Shown in pieces: positions 1 through 10,077 of a stretch of 64,000 bases of DNA (position 1 is the first letter of the stretch; each line of letters begins with the position of its first letter). The notes beneath the pieces are model-generated. The model did no database searches. It was not told the origin of the DNA and was given only the letters and a program-made list of their open reading frames with translations. This DNA comes from Diospyros lotus (lineage: Eukaryota; Streptophyta; Magnoliopsida; Ericales; Ebenaceae), in assembly GCF_014633365.1 (NCBI RefSeq), contig NC_068339.1, positions 28,095,316 to 28,159,315 on the forward strand, read 5' to 3'. A program made the translations under genes and the position numbers.

Positions 1-250
1 CAGGTCTCTCAATCAACATGCTGATGCGCTATCCAAGTTACCCTCGGCCCATGACACCCCAAGACGATTGATCCATATGAAGGTCTTACAGTGACTGAGC
101 ATAGATGAAAAGGAAGGAGAGGTGCATTACATTGATATGACTGAGGATTGGAGAACGCCCATCCTTAAGTACTTGCTTAATCAAGAACTCCAAGCAACAC
201 CTTTCGAGGCCAAGAGATTGTTAACTAGCGTGACCCGCTTTATAGTTATT
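1..250 (+). pseudogene. Tat-lineage Ty3/gypsy pol fragment: RNase H end and integrase start
   Basis: Reading the plus strand gives the junction between RNase H and integrase typical of plant Tat elements: an N-x-HADALSKL motif near bases 14-40, then an EDWRTPI-like motif (here TEDWRTPI) and a Y/L-L stretch before an EA-(K/R)-RL motif near 205-222. Known family order places the integrase zinc-finger domain next. Here the reading frame is broken by the solo LTR at 251 and resumes at 3319. An in-frame stop precedes the SIDEKEGE-like stretch (about base 95), so the copy was defective apart from the insertion. The element starts to the left of the window. The domain call is secure; lineage (Tat rather than Athila) is inferred from the antisense ORF downstream. 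Confidence 0.8.
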
Positions 251-1149
251 TGTAATGCCCGAGAATGATTTGAGGTCATAAATAATATTTGATGAAGGGC
301 ATAAATGGACTTTGTGGAAAATAAGACTATAGGGTACACTAACGCAACTTTGGACGATCGAATTAGTCAGAGGGAGTACCCTGGACCCTAGATAGCCAAG
401 GAAAATGGTATAGTATCGACAAGTAATACGAGTTATGATTTTAGGCATCAAAAGAAGTTGGATCGGGAACGGTTCCCGGTACAGCTAAAAAAGGCAATTG
501 TGATTTAGGCTGAAATACCAAATTATCGTACGGGGCATCCGGGAAGTTAATGGAACCCCGAGGAAGTTCATATTTGGCATATAGAGTAACCCTTCAGTAG
601 TTTTTGGAAGAAACAAAAGGGTTTGTAGCTAAAACGAAGATTCGGGACTAAGTGTAGTTTTTTCGAAATTGACAGAGGGAGATCGAAACGATATTTTTTC
701 AGAATTTTAAAGAGAATGTTTTAGGATATTTCAAAGGGTTATAAAGGTCTTTAAAAGAGAAGTTCATTTTTTGAGCTAGGGGCAAAATCGTAATTTTTGA
801 GGTTAAGGTAAAAGTGTAATTTACCTAAAAATTAGGGGCATTAGCGCAATTAGTCCATTTTGCAGGGACTAAAATGCAATTAAAAATTAGTCCGGGGACC
901 ATGTTGAAAAGGGTCTAAGTGTAATTATCTAAAAGTTTGGGTCAAAGTGTAATTCTTGAAATCTTTTTACTAGGGGCATTTGGGAGATTCAGGAAAAAGC
1001 TTCATAAATGACTTTAGACATAAGGATGAAGTCTTATGATGACGTTAGAGATAAGATGAAGGCTCATGATGACTTTAAGAATAAGATTTGTATAAGATTT
1101 GATTGAATAAGAAAAGATTTGATTTGGATAACAATGATTGCAGAAGATC

Positions 1150-1510
1150 TTACAAGATTTTGGAATGATTATATAAAAAATATTAGAAGATTTGGAATGA
1201 TTATAGAAAATTTACAATGATTGCAGAGAATCTTAGAAGATTTTGGAATGATTACAAAAGATATTAGAAGATTTGGAATGATTATAGAAGATTTACAATG
1301 ATTGCAGAGAATCTTAGAAGATTTTGGGATGATTACAAAAGATATTAGAAGATTTGGAATGATTATAGAAGATTTACAATGATTGCAGAGAATCTTAGAA
1401 GATTTTGAAATGATTGCAAAAGATATCAAAAAATTTGGAATGATTATAGAAAATATTAGAAGATTTGGAATGATTGGAAAAGATTTTGAAAGATTTGAAA
1501 TGATTGCAAC
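1150..1510. repeat. Minisatellite inside the solo LTR
   Basis: Roughly 80-bp units built on AGATTTGGAATGATTATAGA and GATTGCAGAGAATCTTAGAA recur about four times with few changes. The open reading frame they give on the minus strand (1169-1429) is a by-product of the unit length and is not a gene. Confidence 0.8.
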
Positions 1511-1782
1511 ATATATATTTCTTGGTGGCTAAGTTTCCTAAACATATAAATAGGGGCTCAAGGCTAAGGATTCTCTCATTCGAAGTTGTGATACATTTGT
1601 GCTAGATGAGAGTGCTTCGGGTTTAGTGGATAGAGGGTTTTTAAAGCATACGCGAGGCATCACACGCGTAGAGCACTTAGGTAGTGTGTGAGGACCTGTA
1701 AGGAGGTGGTTTGGTTAAAAGACTTGAGGAGTTGCACGAAAATTGAGATTGAGCACAAGATTCGAGGTGTTCTGAGTTTCGT

Positions 1783-2090
1783 TCAAGGTGAGTGGTTCTC
1801 CTCCAAAACTTGATTTATTGTGAGTGTTCTACCGAAAAACTTGGTTTTAAGTTGTGAGTGGTTCTCCTCCAAAACTTGATTTATTGTGAGTGTTCTACCG
1901 AAAAACTTGGTTTTAAGTTGTGAGTAGTTCTTCTCCAAAACTTGATTTATTGTGAGTGTTCTACCGAAAAACTTGATTTTAAGTTGTGAGTGGTTCTCCT
2001 CCAAAACTTGATTTATTGTGAGTGTTCTACCGAAAAACTTGGTTTTAAGTTGTGAGTGTTTGCCCCCAAAACTTGATTTATTGTGCTTGT
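1783..2090. repeat. Tandem repeat, about 64-bp unit, inside the solo LTR
   Basis: Four to five copies of a unit containing CTCCAAAACTTGATTTATTG and GTGTTCTACCGAAAAACTTG follow one another. Similar 'CCAAAACTTGATTT' phrases appear near 11160-11240 in the other Tekay-like LTR, so the unit is an LTR family trait that expanded here. Confidence 0.8.
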
Positions 2091-2280
2091 TCTATCTGAA
2101 CATATGGTGATTTCATGCAAAATGGTTTTATGCATTAAAATGGTAACCGGTGACGGTTGAATTTATGAGGGAGGTTTGTCCCTAAACGTTTTGAACTGTG
2201 CATTACATTTTATAAATGTTGTTTATATGATGCATTGAATTGTGAATTGTGGCATTGTCTTGAGTTTTATGTGTACGTAT

Positions 2281-2640
2281 GGAATGTCAGCCTCGGATGT
2301 TGTCTGGATAGTGTAGCCATAATTCTCCAAGAGCGTGACGGAATAATAGGGGTATCTGATGCTGGTGTGCATGTCAGGATAGCTGCCTTGGTTTCCGTGC
2401 CAGACCGTTTGGTCAGGGAAGTTGCACTAGGACGACTAGGTGGTCCATACTGTGTTGTTCATGTGGGATGTCAGCCTAGGATGTTGTCTGGATAGTGTAG
2501 CCGTAATTCTCCAAGGGCGTGACGGAATAATAGGGGTGATGCTAGGTGTGCATGTCAGGATAGCCGCCTTGATTTTCGTGCCAGGCCGTTTGGCCAGGGA
2601 AGTTGCACTAGGACGACTAGGTGGTCCATGTGAAATTTTG
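2281..2640. repeat. Two-copy 184-bp direct repeat inside the solo LTR
   Basis: The block starting GGAATGTCAGCCTCGGATG at 2281 recurs 184 bp downstream with about 90% identity by eye, ending at GACTAGGTGGTCCATG in both units. The two overlapping plus-strand open frames here reflect the repeat and show no protein domain. Confidence 0.8.
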
Positions 2641-3318
2641 GAGTTGGGATTGTATGGTGGTTCCTGGATGCTTAAGGTGGGAACGTATTCTGGTAAGATG
2701 CGTTGGCAGCCCCATTTAAGCTAGAATCGCGTCGCGTCGTCTTGTCGTCGAGTCAATGTGGTGGCATAGTTTTTAGAGAGATTGCTCTTTCCCCATAGTA
2801 GGGTTAAGCGCGTGGGAATTCTCTTGAGTTAGGGCTTACCGGGTGTATTGGTTTATTTCATGTCTTGCATTATTCATGAAAAATGTGTTTTGAACTCTCA
2901 CTTAGATGATTCATCATCTAATTTGGACTTTGTCCCTGGAATATTCAAACGTTCCAGGTGAAGGCAGTGGTGCAAAAGGGAAAGGAATCGTCGAGGAGTG
3001 ACGGCGATTAGCGGATAGTTTACATTATGTCTTTTCAGTTATGTTATTTACTTTTGAAAACGTCATGTAAACGTTGGTGCAACTTTATATATAAATAAAG
3101 TGGTTTCGGTTATGACCTGTTGAGATTTCGATCTAGCTTCCGCATTTGTGTTGGTGAACCTGTCTTGGTTTATTAATGGTTCATAGTTGATATACTGAGA
3201 AGGTGTAACGGGATCTTCGGGGAATGGTTTTTGTGTTGGGTTTTTGTTTGAAAAAAAAATTTATCCCCGGAATCTTACGTTACGTTAACGCTCCCGGGAA
3301 TTGGGGTGTTACATTATT

Positions 3319-4500
3319 GGTCGCGAGTTGTATAAGAGAGGGTATTCTATACCATTGCTAAAATGCTTAGGGCCCCTAGAAGCGAAGTGAGCCCTAGAAG
3401 AAGTACATGAAGGAGACTATGGAGAGCACCTCGGAGGGTGAGCCTTGGCTGGAAAGATCCTACGAGCCAGTTTCTTTTGGCCAACCTTGAGATAAGACAC
3501 AACCCAGAAAGTTCGAATATGTGATAGGTGCTAGAGACACGCACCTCTAACAGCACGAGCCCCTTCACCAATTCAACCGACATTCCAACCATTGTTGTTT
3601 GCACAATAGGGGTTAGATGTTTTGGGTCAGTTCCTAATGGCGTCAGCCCAAAGAAAATTTCTATTAGTGGCTACTGATTATTTTACGAAATGGATTGAAG
3701 CAAAGCCCCTAGCAACCATAACCGAGATGAAGGTAAAGGGAATGGTGTGGAAAGACATAATCTGTCGCTTTAGCGTCCCCCAAATTCTCAAGATTGACCA
3801 TGGAACACAATTCAACACTAAAGCTTTTTAGACCTTCTATTAGAGATGGGGGATCAGTTTGAGGATGGCATCCGTAGCATACCCCCAAGCCAACTGGTAG
3901 GCGTAGGCAAGCAACAAAACCATCTTACATGGGTTGAAGACCCAATTAGAGAAGGCAAAAGGCAGATGGGCCGATGAACTCCCCAGCATTCTATAGGCTT
4001 TTCGCATGACCAGTTGCATACCTACGGAAGAAACTCCGTTTAACTTGGTGTATGGCACAGATGCCCTCATCCTAGTAGAAGTAAACCTCCACTCGCCATG
4101 AGTTATGGCTTTCAACGAAAAAGAGAATGTAGATCGCTTAAGAAAGAACTTGGACTTGTTAGGTGTGTTGAGGGAGAATGAAACTATGCAACTGGTAGCA
4201 TACCAGAGGAGGATCTCCAACTATTACAATGAAAGGGTTCACCTCCGGACGTTCTATGAAGGGAATTTGGTGCTCAGGAAGATACCTATCACGAACGCCC
4301 TTAGGGAAGAAGGAAAGCTCAGGCCAAATTGGGAAGGGTAGTACAAAATTGTAAAGATGTTGGGGCTAAATACAAGTGTGTTGCAAACATTGCAAGGCGA
4401 GGTGCTAGACAAGACATGGAACACCATGCACCTTAAGAGGTACCTTCCAGGCGCGTACCTTCCAGCCGCGCCAATTGCAAGAGACAATAAGAGGGACAAC
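3319..4500 (+). pseudogene. Tat-lineage integrase and C-terminal pol, decayed
   Basis: Continuation of the pol interrupted at 250. In order: integrase zinc-binding region (HEGDYGEHLGG-like, about 3398-3435), catalytic core with DYFTKWIEAKPL (3675-3712) and an IDHGTQFN motif where SDNGTQF is usual (about 3794-3817), then NKTILHGLK (about 3912), and the C-terminal basic region with YYNERVHLRTFYEGNLVLRK (4213-4275) and a W-N-x-x-HLKRYL end (4418-4445). The expected catalytic Glu in the Q-A-N-G-Q-x-E segment (about 3890-3910) is a stop codon and the preceding Gln is also a stop. More stops lie at 3830 and 4339. It cannot make active integrase. The domain order matches the family; decay is seen directly. 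Confidence 0.85.
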
Positions 4501-6100
4501 TAACAAGGCAATGAGAGTCATATGCCACGAGGAATGCTTCCTAGCCGCGTTATGGACCAGGATCCCTTTTATATTTCCATATGTATTGTAATTCCCCTTG
4601 ATGAATAAAAGAAGATACCCCCTGTACTCCCGTGGACGTAGGCAATGTTATAAGCCTATCCACGTAAATTCCCTCGTACATTACATGTATACATATGCGT
4701 AACTGTCATAAAATCTGATGTAGAGAATAAATTCTAATGAACCATAACCCTAACAAATCTGATGAAAACAAAATAATAAAAGAAATGGGAAGCTTACGTC
4801 CTAGAGGGTTTAACTTGACAAGTGGTGATCTGGTGTTAAGACCATGAACTTACTGGACTCTCGGATGCGTTTCAATGCGATGCCCGTATGCTAACCTGGA
4901 TCCCTCGCGTGAGTCCAGTGCTAGGCCTATGGGCTAACGTTAACTCCTTGGTAGATCCAGAGCTAAGCCTCTAGACAAACTTGGAAGGATTGATGACATT
5001 CTAGCAAGCAATCCTAGGTCTAACCTAGAACCCTTATATCAGGCGGACCCAAGAGAAACGTAGGACAATCTCCAACCATGTTAGATGAGCCCGCTTAGCT
5101 GTGATCTGGGACCATGGCCTCCTGGATTCCCAAATGAGTTCCGATGTCATGCTCGTAGGCTAACCTGGATCCCACACGTGAGTTCGGTGCAAAGTCTATG
5201 GGCTAACCTTGACTCCTTGGTAGATCCAACGCTAAGCCTCCTGGCAAACTCGAAAAGTCTAGTAGAATCTTGGATGGGCCCCCCAGGCTGAACCTGGGTC
5301 CCCTAAGGGGAGACAAGTCTGAAGAAGAACAGGCGATACTATGAATACTCATAAGGCTGAATGGTCGCCAGGGATACCCGAAGGCGATCCAGCGTAATGC
5401 CCCTAGCCTAACCTAGAGTCACCAACGCGGCTCGGTGTCCAGATGAGAAACTAACCTAGATCCCTCATGGAAGATTAGTGTCGACCTAACTGGCTCTTCT
5501 TAGACTCCCCGGGAGAATCCGGTGCTAAGTTTCCCAATAGGTCTGAACACATGGTTGGAATCTAGTGCTAGGTCCCTCAGCAAACTTGGATACATGATGG
5601 TTATCCAGTGCAAAACCATTTGGCGAAAGGAAGTCGTCAGAGAGACCCTAGGGTGGGGCACCGCGATCCTTGTAATTCGCGTGAAAAAAAAATCTCAAGG
5701 TTATCGGGGCGAGAGGGGGTTGACCCCTCACCAAACTCGAGTCCCAGTTTTGTAATCGAGGTCCGATGTTTGACATAGCCTTGAAATGGTGGAAGTGAAG
5801 GGCATGAATATCCCTTGGCCAAAGTTAGGCACACAATGAGGCAGGTGGGAAAACTCTTATGACAAGCAGGCTCATGCCCATTTCAAAAATAAAAGAAATA
5901 AGCATATTGTCATATGATGGATGCGTAAAGTACAAAAGGCTGGTACTATAAATCAGACAAATGAGTGAATAAAGAGCTAAAGATGAGAGCATGCATGCCC
6001 TAAAGCCATGTATATTCGAAACAAGAGAGTTTCATATGAGTGTACGAAAGTTAATGCTCAAAATACATCTTAAACCCCAAAAGAAAATAACATAAAGAAA
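4501..6100. other. Non-coding spacer between Tat pol and antisense ORF
   Basis: No open frame longer than about 80 codons shows a domain. Tat elements that carry an antisense ORF usually have a long spacer of this kind after pol. A degenerate direct repeat occupies its middle (separate entry). The rest appears non-coding. Confidence 0.5.
4830..5340. repeat. Degenerate direct repeat, about 269-bp period, in the Tat spacer
   Basis: GCTAACCTGGATCCC, CTATGGGCTAAC and CTCCTTGGTAGATCCA occur in the same order twice, for example GTAGATCC at 4951 and again at 5220. Weaker echoes ('CTAACCTAGATCC') continue to about 5465, suggesting an older array. Confidence 0.7.
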
Positions 6101-6107
6101 GCCTACA

Positions 6108-8731
6108 CTAATCTTGACCAGGGGGATCGTTCGCCCTACGTGAGACCTCTCCCTGAAACCAGCATGGCGAAGTTCGGTTTGCCATGTCTGCCTCCAAGCC
6201 CTGCTCGATGAAATGGATAGTGTCAGCCAAGGTAGTAGTAACGTCAACAATGGTTGGGTACGTCGGAATCTCACCCTCCTCAGGGTCTGGCACATAGGGG
6301 CTCCAAGGGCCCAACAGGTTCCTCAGGTCATTATCCAATGCCCATCGTACATTTGGCCTTGGATCATTCAATTCATACTTCTGCCAGTCTTGAGGAGGGA
6401 CAGTAGTCATGGCATTGTCAAAAACCATGTCCTCAAAGAACTCATGCAGCCGCGTTGCTTCTAGGAAGCTACGGTCGTGATAAAGTCAAATTTTGAATAG
6501 TATGAAGCATATTCGTCCTTTCGGCGAAAAAAATCCGCAAATAGCCAATAATCGCAAATAGCTTTCTTCATGGCCTCCTCTATGTCCCTTTGCTTGTTGC
6601 CTGTCACTTGCTCCACCTCCGTCTTCACCCTTTTTGCCTTTTATTGCGCCTCCATGGCTCGCTGCTTAACGTTAGTTAGTTCGGCCCGCAACTGGGCAAT
6701 CTCCCATTGGTAGGCGACCTGACTGCACTCTATTTCTGCTTGAGCTTCTTGGTAGCTCATCTCCAAAGACTGGTATTAAGAAGCGAGTCGCTCCTTCTCT
6801 GAGCGCACCCCCTGCTCCTCATACTCCAAGTCTTTGAGGCGTTGGCTCAAGGCTTGCCACTCTTGGTTCAAAGAGACGTACTTGCTCATCCAATCAGCTA
6901 GGTCGGCCTCTTTGGCCTCCAGGCAGGCTCGATTCATGGTGTTTGTCGCCACTGCCCCTTGGGCCCCCTGCGAGGAACAAAAAGACTTTAAGAAAAGGGT
7001 CATAAAGCCATGGAGAAAGTATGGGAAAATCTAGAAGAAATAACTCACGATGGCTAGGCAGTGCTCGAAATTATTCATGTCTTTGGGGGGGTTTTAGAAA
7101 CACCAGCCCTCATCACGGGGAAGAATGGTGGAATATAGCAAGTGGGCTCCGACACCGGGTGTGTCGATCGTATTGGTGTCCAAGACCCCCAATTAGATTT
7201 GAAAAGGCTCGTCTCATGCCCAACGCTCATAACCCAGGTCATACGCTTTCTCAATGGGATGGGGCATCTCCAACAGAATAGGGTGGAGACCTCGCTGGGA
7301 TTCTTCAATATTCAGTACGCGTCGACTAGGTCATTGATCATAGCTCGTCGGAAGAGGTCGCGCCCTTGCCTCTAGGAAGAGTTGATGGCCACCTCGTCTA
7401 GCCTTGAATCCACTTCGACATCCACTGCCCCGATTAGTCCCCGTGGCTCCTTAGTCCCATGAGATGGGATCTTTGCGACTCTCCTCACTAGAGGAAGCCT
7501 GAGCTGGAAACATGTACACCTGAGGGAAGGGTTCATCGATGGCTAGGATCTCTTCCTCCTCAAGAATGGTCATATCCGTAATGGGAATGAAGGTGGCGGC
7601 ATCTCCTTCAGCTTCCTTTTGGATCCTTCTTTTCTTCCTCTGGCTAGGAGAAACCACCGTCTCACCAGTCTTTTTCACGAGGTGGGGGAGAAGGGCCGTT
7701 GGTTCCAGAAATCGACCCTTGGGGGCGGAGGCAATGCCTACTCTTCTTTGCAAGCCAATGCCATTCGCCTCATCCTTGCAAATAGAAAATAAGTGGTTAA
7801 CACTTAAGAAAAGAAAAAGAGCAATGAGTCATACGTGCAAAGTATAAAAAAACGTGAAAAGAAAAGGCCAAAAAGGAAAAAAATAGTCAGGTGGATCCAC
7901 ACCCTCTGGGGAATGCTCCTCCTGTAGAGGGATGTCCCCTTCCTCTACGGTCATATAAGTAGTAGGCTGGTAGTGTGATATGGCTCTAGGAGCCCAGTGA
8001 TGGGGCGGTCCAACGTACCCTTAAATCTACCTGGCCCGTATTAATCTGTCGGCTGCGAGGTAGTTATAGAGATGCGACAGGCCGCCTTGAAGAACAGCAC
8101 GACGCTCCTCGTGGTATTGCTCCCAGAAGGCGGAAAGACTGCCAAGCTGTGTCTTCACCACCCTCTTGGGGTCGGTGGCCCACTTGTGGGGAGCATTCCA
8201 TACGCCGACAGGTGGTTGGAAGAAAAACCACTTAGTGTTGAAGGATTTAGTTTTAGCTGGGGAGTCATGGAAGATGCAATCCTCTGAGCGAGGGCGGTGA
8301 AAGGTGTACAGGTGATACCTATTCTTCACTAAGCGAAGATAGAAGAAGCAGTATAGAAGTTTGATCGAAGGGACTATCTATTTTTCTTGGCAGCGTACGA
8401 AAAAGGTGACCAGTTGGGCCTAGTCATTAGGATGTCGTTGAGCTGGAGCTAGACCACTCATTCTCAGAAACTTAAGGCCAAAGTCGTGTAAGGGAAGATT
8501 AAAGCCATGGTGGAAGCTAGCCTTGAAGATGCTCACACAACCCTCCTCGGCATTAACTATGTAATTTTTGGCTTGGTTTGGGATCCTAGTTTGGTATCGA
8601 GGCGGTATCCCATGGTTAGCAAGGAGAAAGGTTAAGTCGTCCTCTGACATACGGGAAGACGTGCCCTTAAAATAGGCTTGCACTACCCCATTCTCACCGG
8701 TGTCCCTATGGTAGACTTTGGTGCTAGCCAT
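6108..8731 (-). pseudogene. Antisense extra ORF of the Tat element (PF04195-like), broken
   Basis: Read on the minus strand from ATG at 8731, the first block (8731-8420) matches the plant 'putative gypsy type transposon' domain (PF04195) by the pattern F-x-x-GFNLPLHDFGLKFLRMSGLAPAQ. Further blocks follow: 8329-8027 (DRLIRAR end), 7753-7451 (lysine/arginine-rich, then FIPITDMTILEEEE), 7003-6776 (QGAQGAVATNTMN then a predicted coiled coil with QALSQRLKDLE), and 6428-6108 (DWQKYELNDPRP, then PWSPYVPDPEEGEIP, IEQGLEADMAN). The same blocks in the same order occur on the plus strand at 58391-61087. Gaps between blocks start or end at splice-like sites (CGCAG before GGGGCCCAAGG at about 6972), so introns are likely. 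In-frame stops after the first block mean this copy is dead. Function in the element is unknown. Confidence 0.7.
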
Positions 8732-8759
8732 TATCCTAAGTTGAACTTAACAGACTAAG

Positions 8760-9900
8760 GCAAGAAGAAGGAAGCAAAGTTTTCCCTCGGAGAGGTAGCT
8801 TGTAGAAGGGAATATCTCGGAGAGATGACAATTCTCTAGGAGAAGGTCTAAAATTCTCTCGGAGAGAAAAAAAGATCTCTAGGAGACAAGGAGAGAATCT
8901 ATTGGAGAGAAGTTATAATCTCTCATATAGAAGAAGATCTCTTAGGAGGAAGGCAAAAATCTGTTGAAGAGAAGGTAAGAGTATCTCGGAGATAAAAAAA
9001 ATCTCTCGAGAAGGACGCAATCTCTCAGAGAGAAGGTAGTTCTTTCAGAAGAACGCAGAGGACCTTTCGGAGAAAATGTGTCATTTGCTGGGCGAGCTGG
9101 CTGCTTTCGGCGAGAATTGTCGCAGAAAATCTCTTTCGGAAATAATATATACTCTCCGCTTTAACCTAAAGGTAAAAGTAGAGAGTGGGGGGAAATTGTT
9201 GTACCTTGCCTCCCTGAGAGAATTTCTTAGAGATACTCTTTCGGAGATGCTTCATCCGAGACGGTAGCTCTCTCCGAGGGAATACGTTTGGCAAATGGAA
9301 GTTCTCTTGAAAAGGTCATTTTTGGGGAAGAATACTCTCTCGGAGAGACTCTCTCCGAGAGACAAATCACTCTCCCACCACCAGACTTCTATAAAAGGCG
9401 AGACACAACACAATTGAGGGGATCCGAGCATCTGGAAACCTACTTATATTCTCTAGAATTTCTCTTTTCGAAGCCTTTGAATTCCTTTATGCGGTTGTCT
9501 CTCTTTTCGTTTGTTGACTTGCTCATTGGAGGGTCTTTACGGGAGATTCTTCCCACAAGCCTTCTAACCTTCATCTCAAGTAGTAGACTTTCTGGAAGAT
9601 GAGCCCCAGCCTTCGTTTTCTCTCCGAGAGAGCCTCTGTTCTCTCCGAGTCCTTTGAAGCACCTTCCCGAAAGAGTCTCTACTCTCTTCGAAAGCCGATT
9701 AATCCTCTCCGAGGGGTGTATTAGATCCTCTCTGAGAGTAGTAGCTAAACCAAACGACTCTCCCTCCGAGAGTTGTCATTCTCTCCGAGAGAGGTATAGC
9801 TCCGCAAGACCGGCCGTTCTCTTCGAAAGAACTCTCTCTATTAGATCTTCTCTATGAGAGGCCCGCTTCTCTCCGAGAGGACCTTCTCTCCAGGATAACT
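8760..9900. repeat. Zone of short palindromes (CTCTCCGAGAG type) upstream of the antisense ORF
   Basis: About twenty copies, exact or with one or two changes, of an 11-12-bp palindrome CTCTCCGAGAG / CTCTCGGAGAG are spread irregularly. Good examples are at about 9340-9362, 9619-9650, 9709, 9780-9793 and 9868-9880. They are embedded in otherwise unrelated sequence, not in a fixed-period tandem array. The zone lies immediately 5' of the antisense ORF start codon and may be its leader or the element's LTR. LTR boundaries could not be fixed. Confidence 0.7.
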
Positions 9901-10009
9901 CATCTAATGGCTATTCCTTCGATCGTTGATATCAAGTACGACATCCGACAATGGTTTCCCCCCCCCCCATTTTAAACAAATTCTATTGTCGTAGTTTTCA
10001 AACTACAAC

Positions 10010-10045
10010 ATTACATAATATATTATATAGTGATAATATAATATC

Positions 10046-10077
<32 letters not shown>

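Larger units (their letters stand above)
251..3313 (+). mobile_element. Solo LTR, Tekay/Del-like Ty3/gypsy, nested in the Tat integrase
   Basis: The element begins TGTAATGCCC and ends GGGGTGTTACA, and is flanked by an exact 5-bp duplication TTATT (246-250 and 3314-3318). Removing 251-3318 brings the two halves of the integrase of the host Tat element back into register. No gag, pol, primer-binding site or second LTR lies inside, so it is a solo LTR of 3063 bp, left by LTR-LTR recombination. A block near 2905-2965 (CTTAGATGATTCATCATCTAA followed by a CCTGGAA/TTCCAGG pair) recurs in the LTR ending at 12047 and the one ending at 34328, so all three belong to related families. The Tekay/Del assignment is inference from size and termini. 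Orientation is inferred from the shared block and TTACA end. Confidence 0.85.

Noticed and set aside
1150..2090. CRISPR-like regularly spaced repeats
   Set aside because: Contiguous minisatellites without unique spacers in plant nuclear DNA.
8760..9900. Tandem satellite
   Set aside because: Motif spacing is irregular and intervening sequence is not shared, so it is listed as scattered palindromes.
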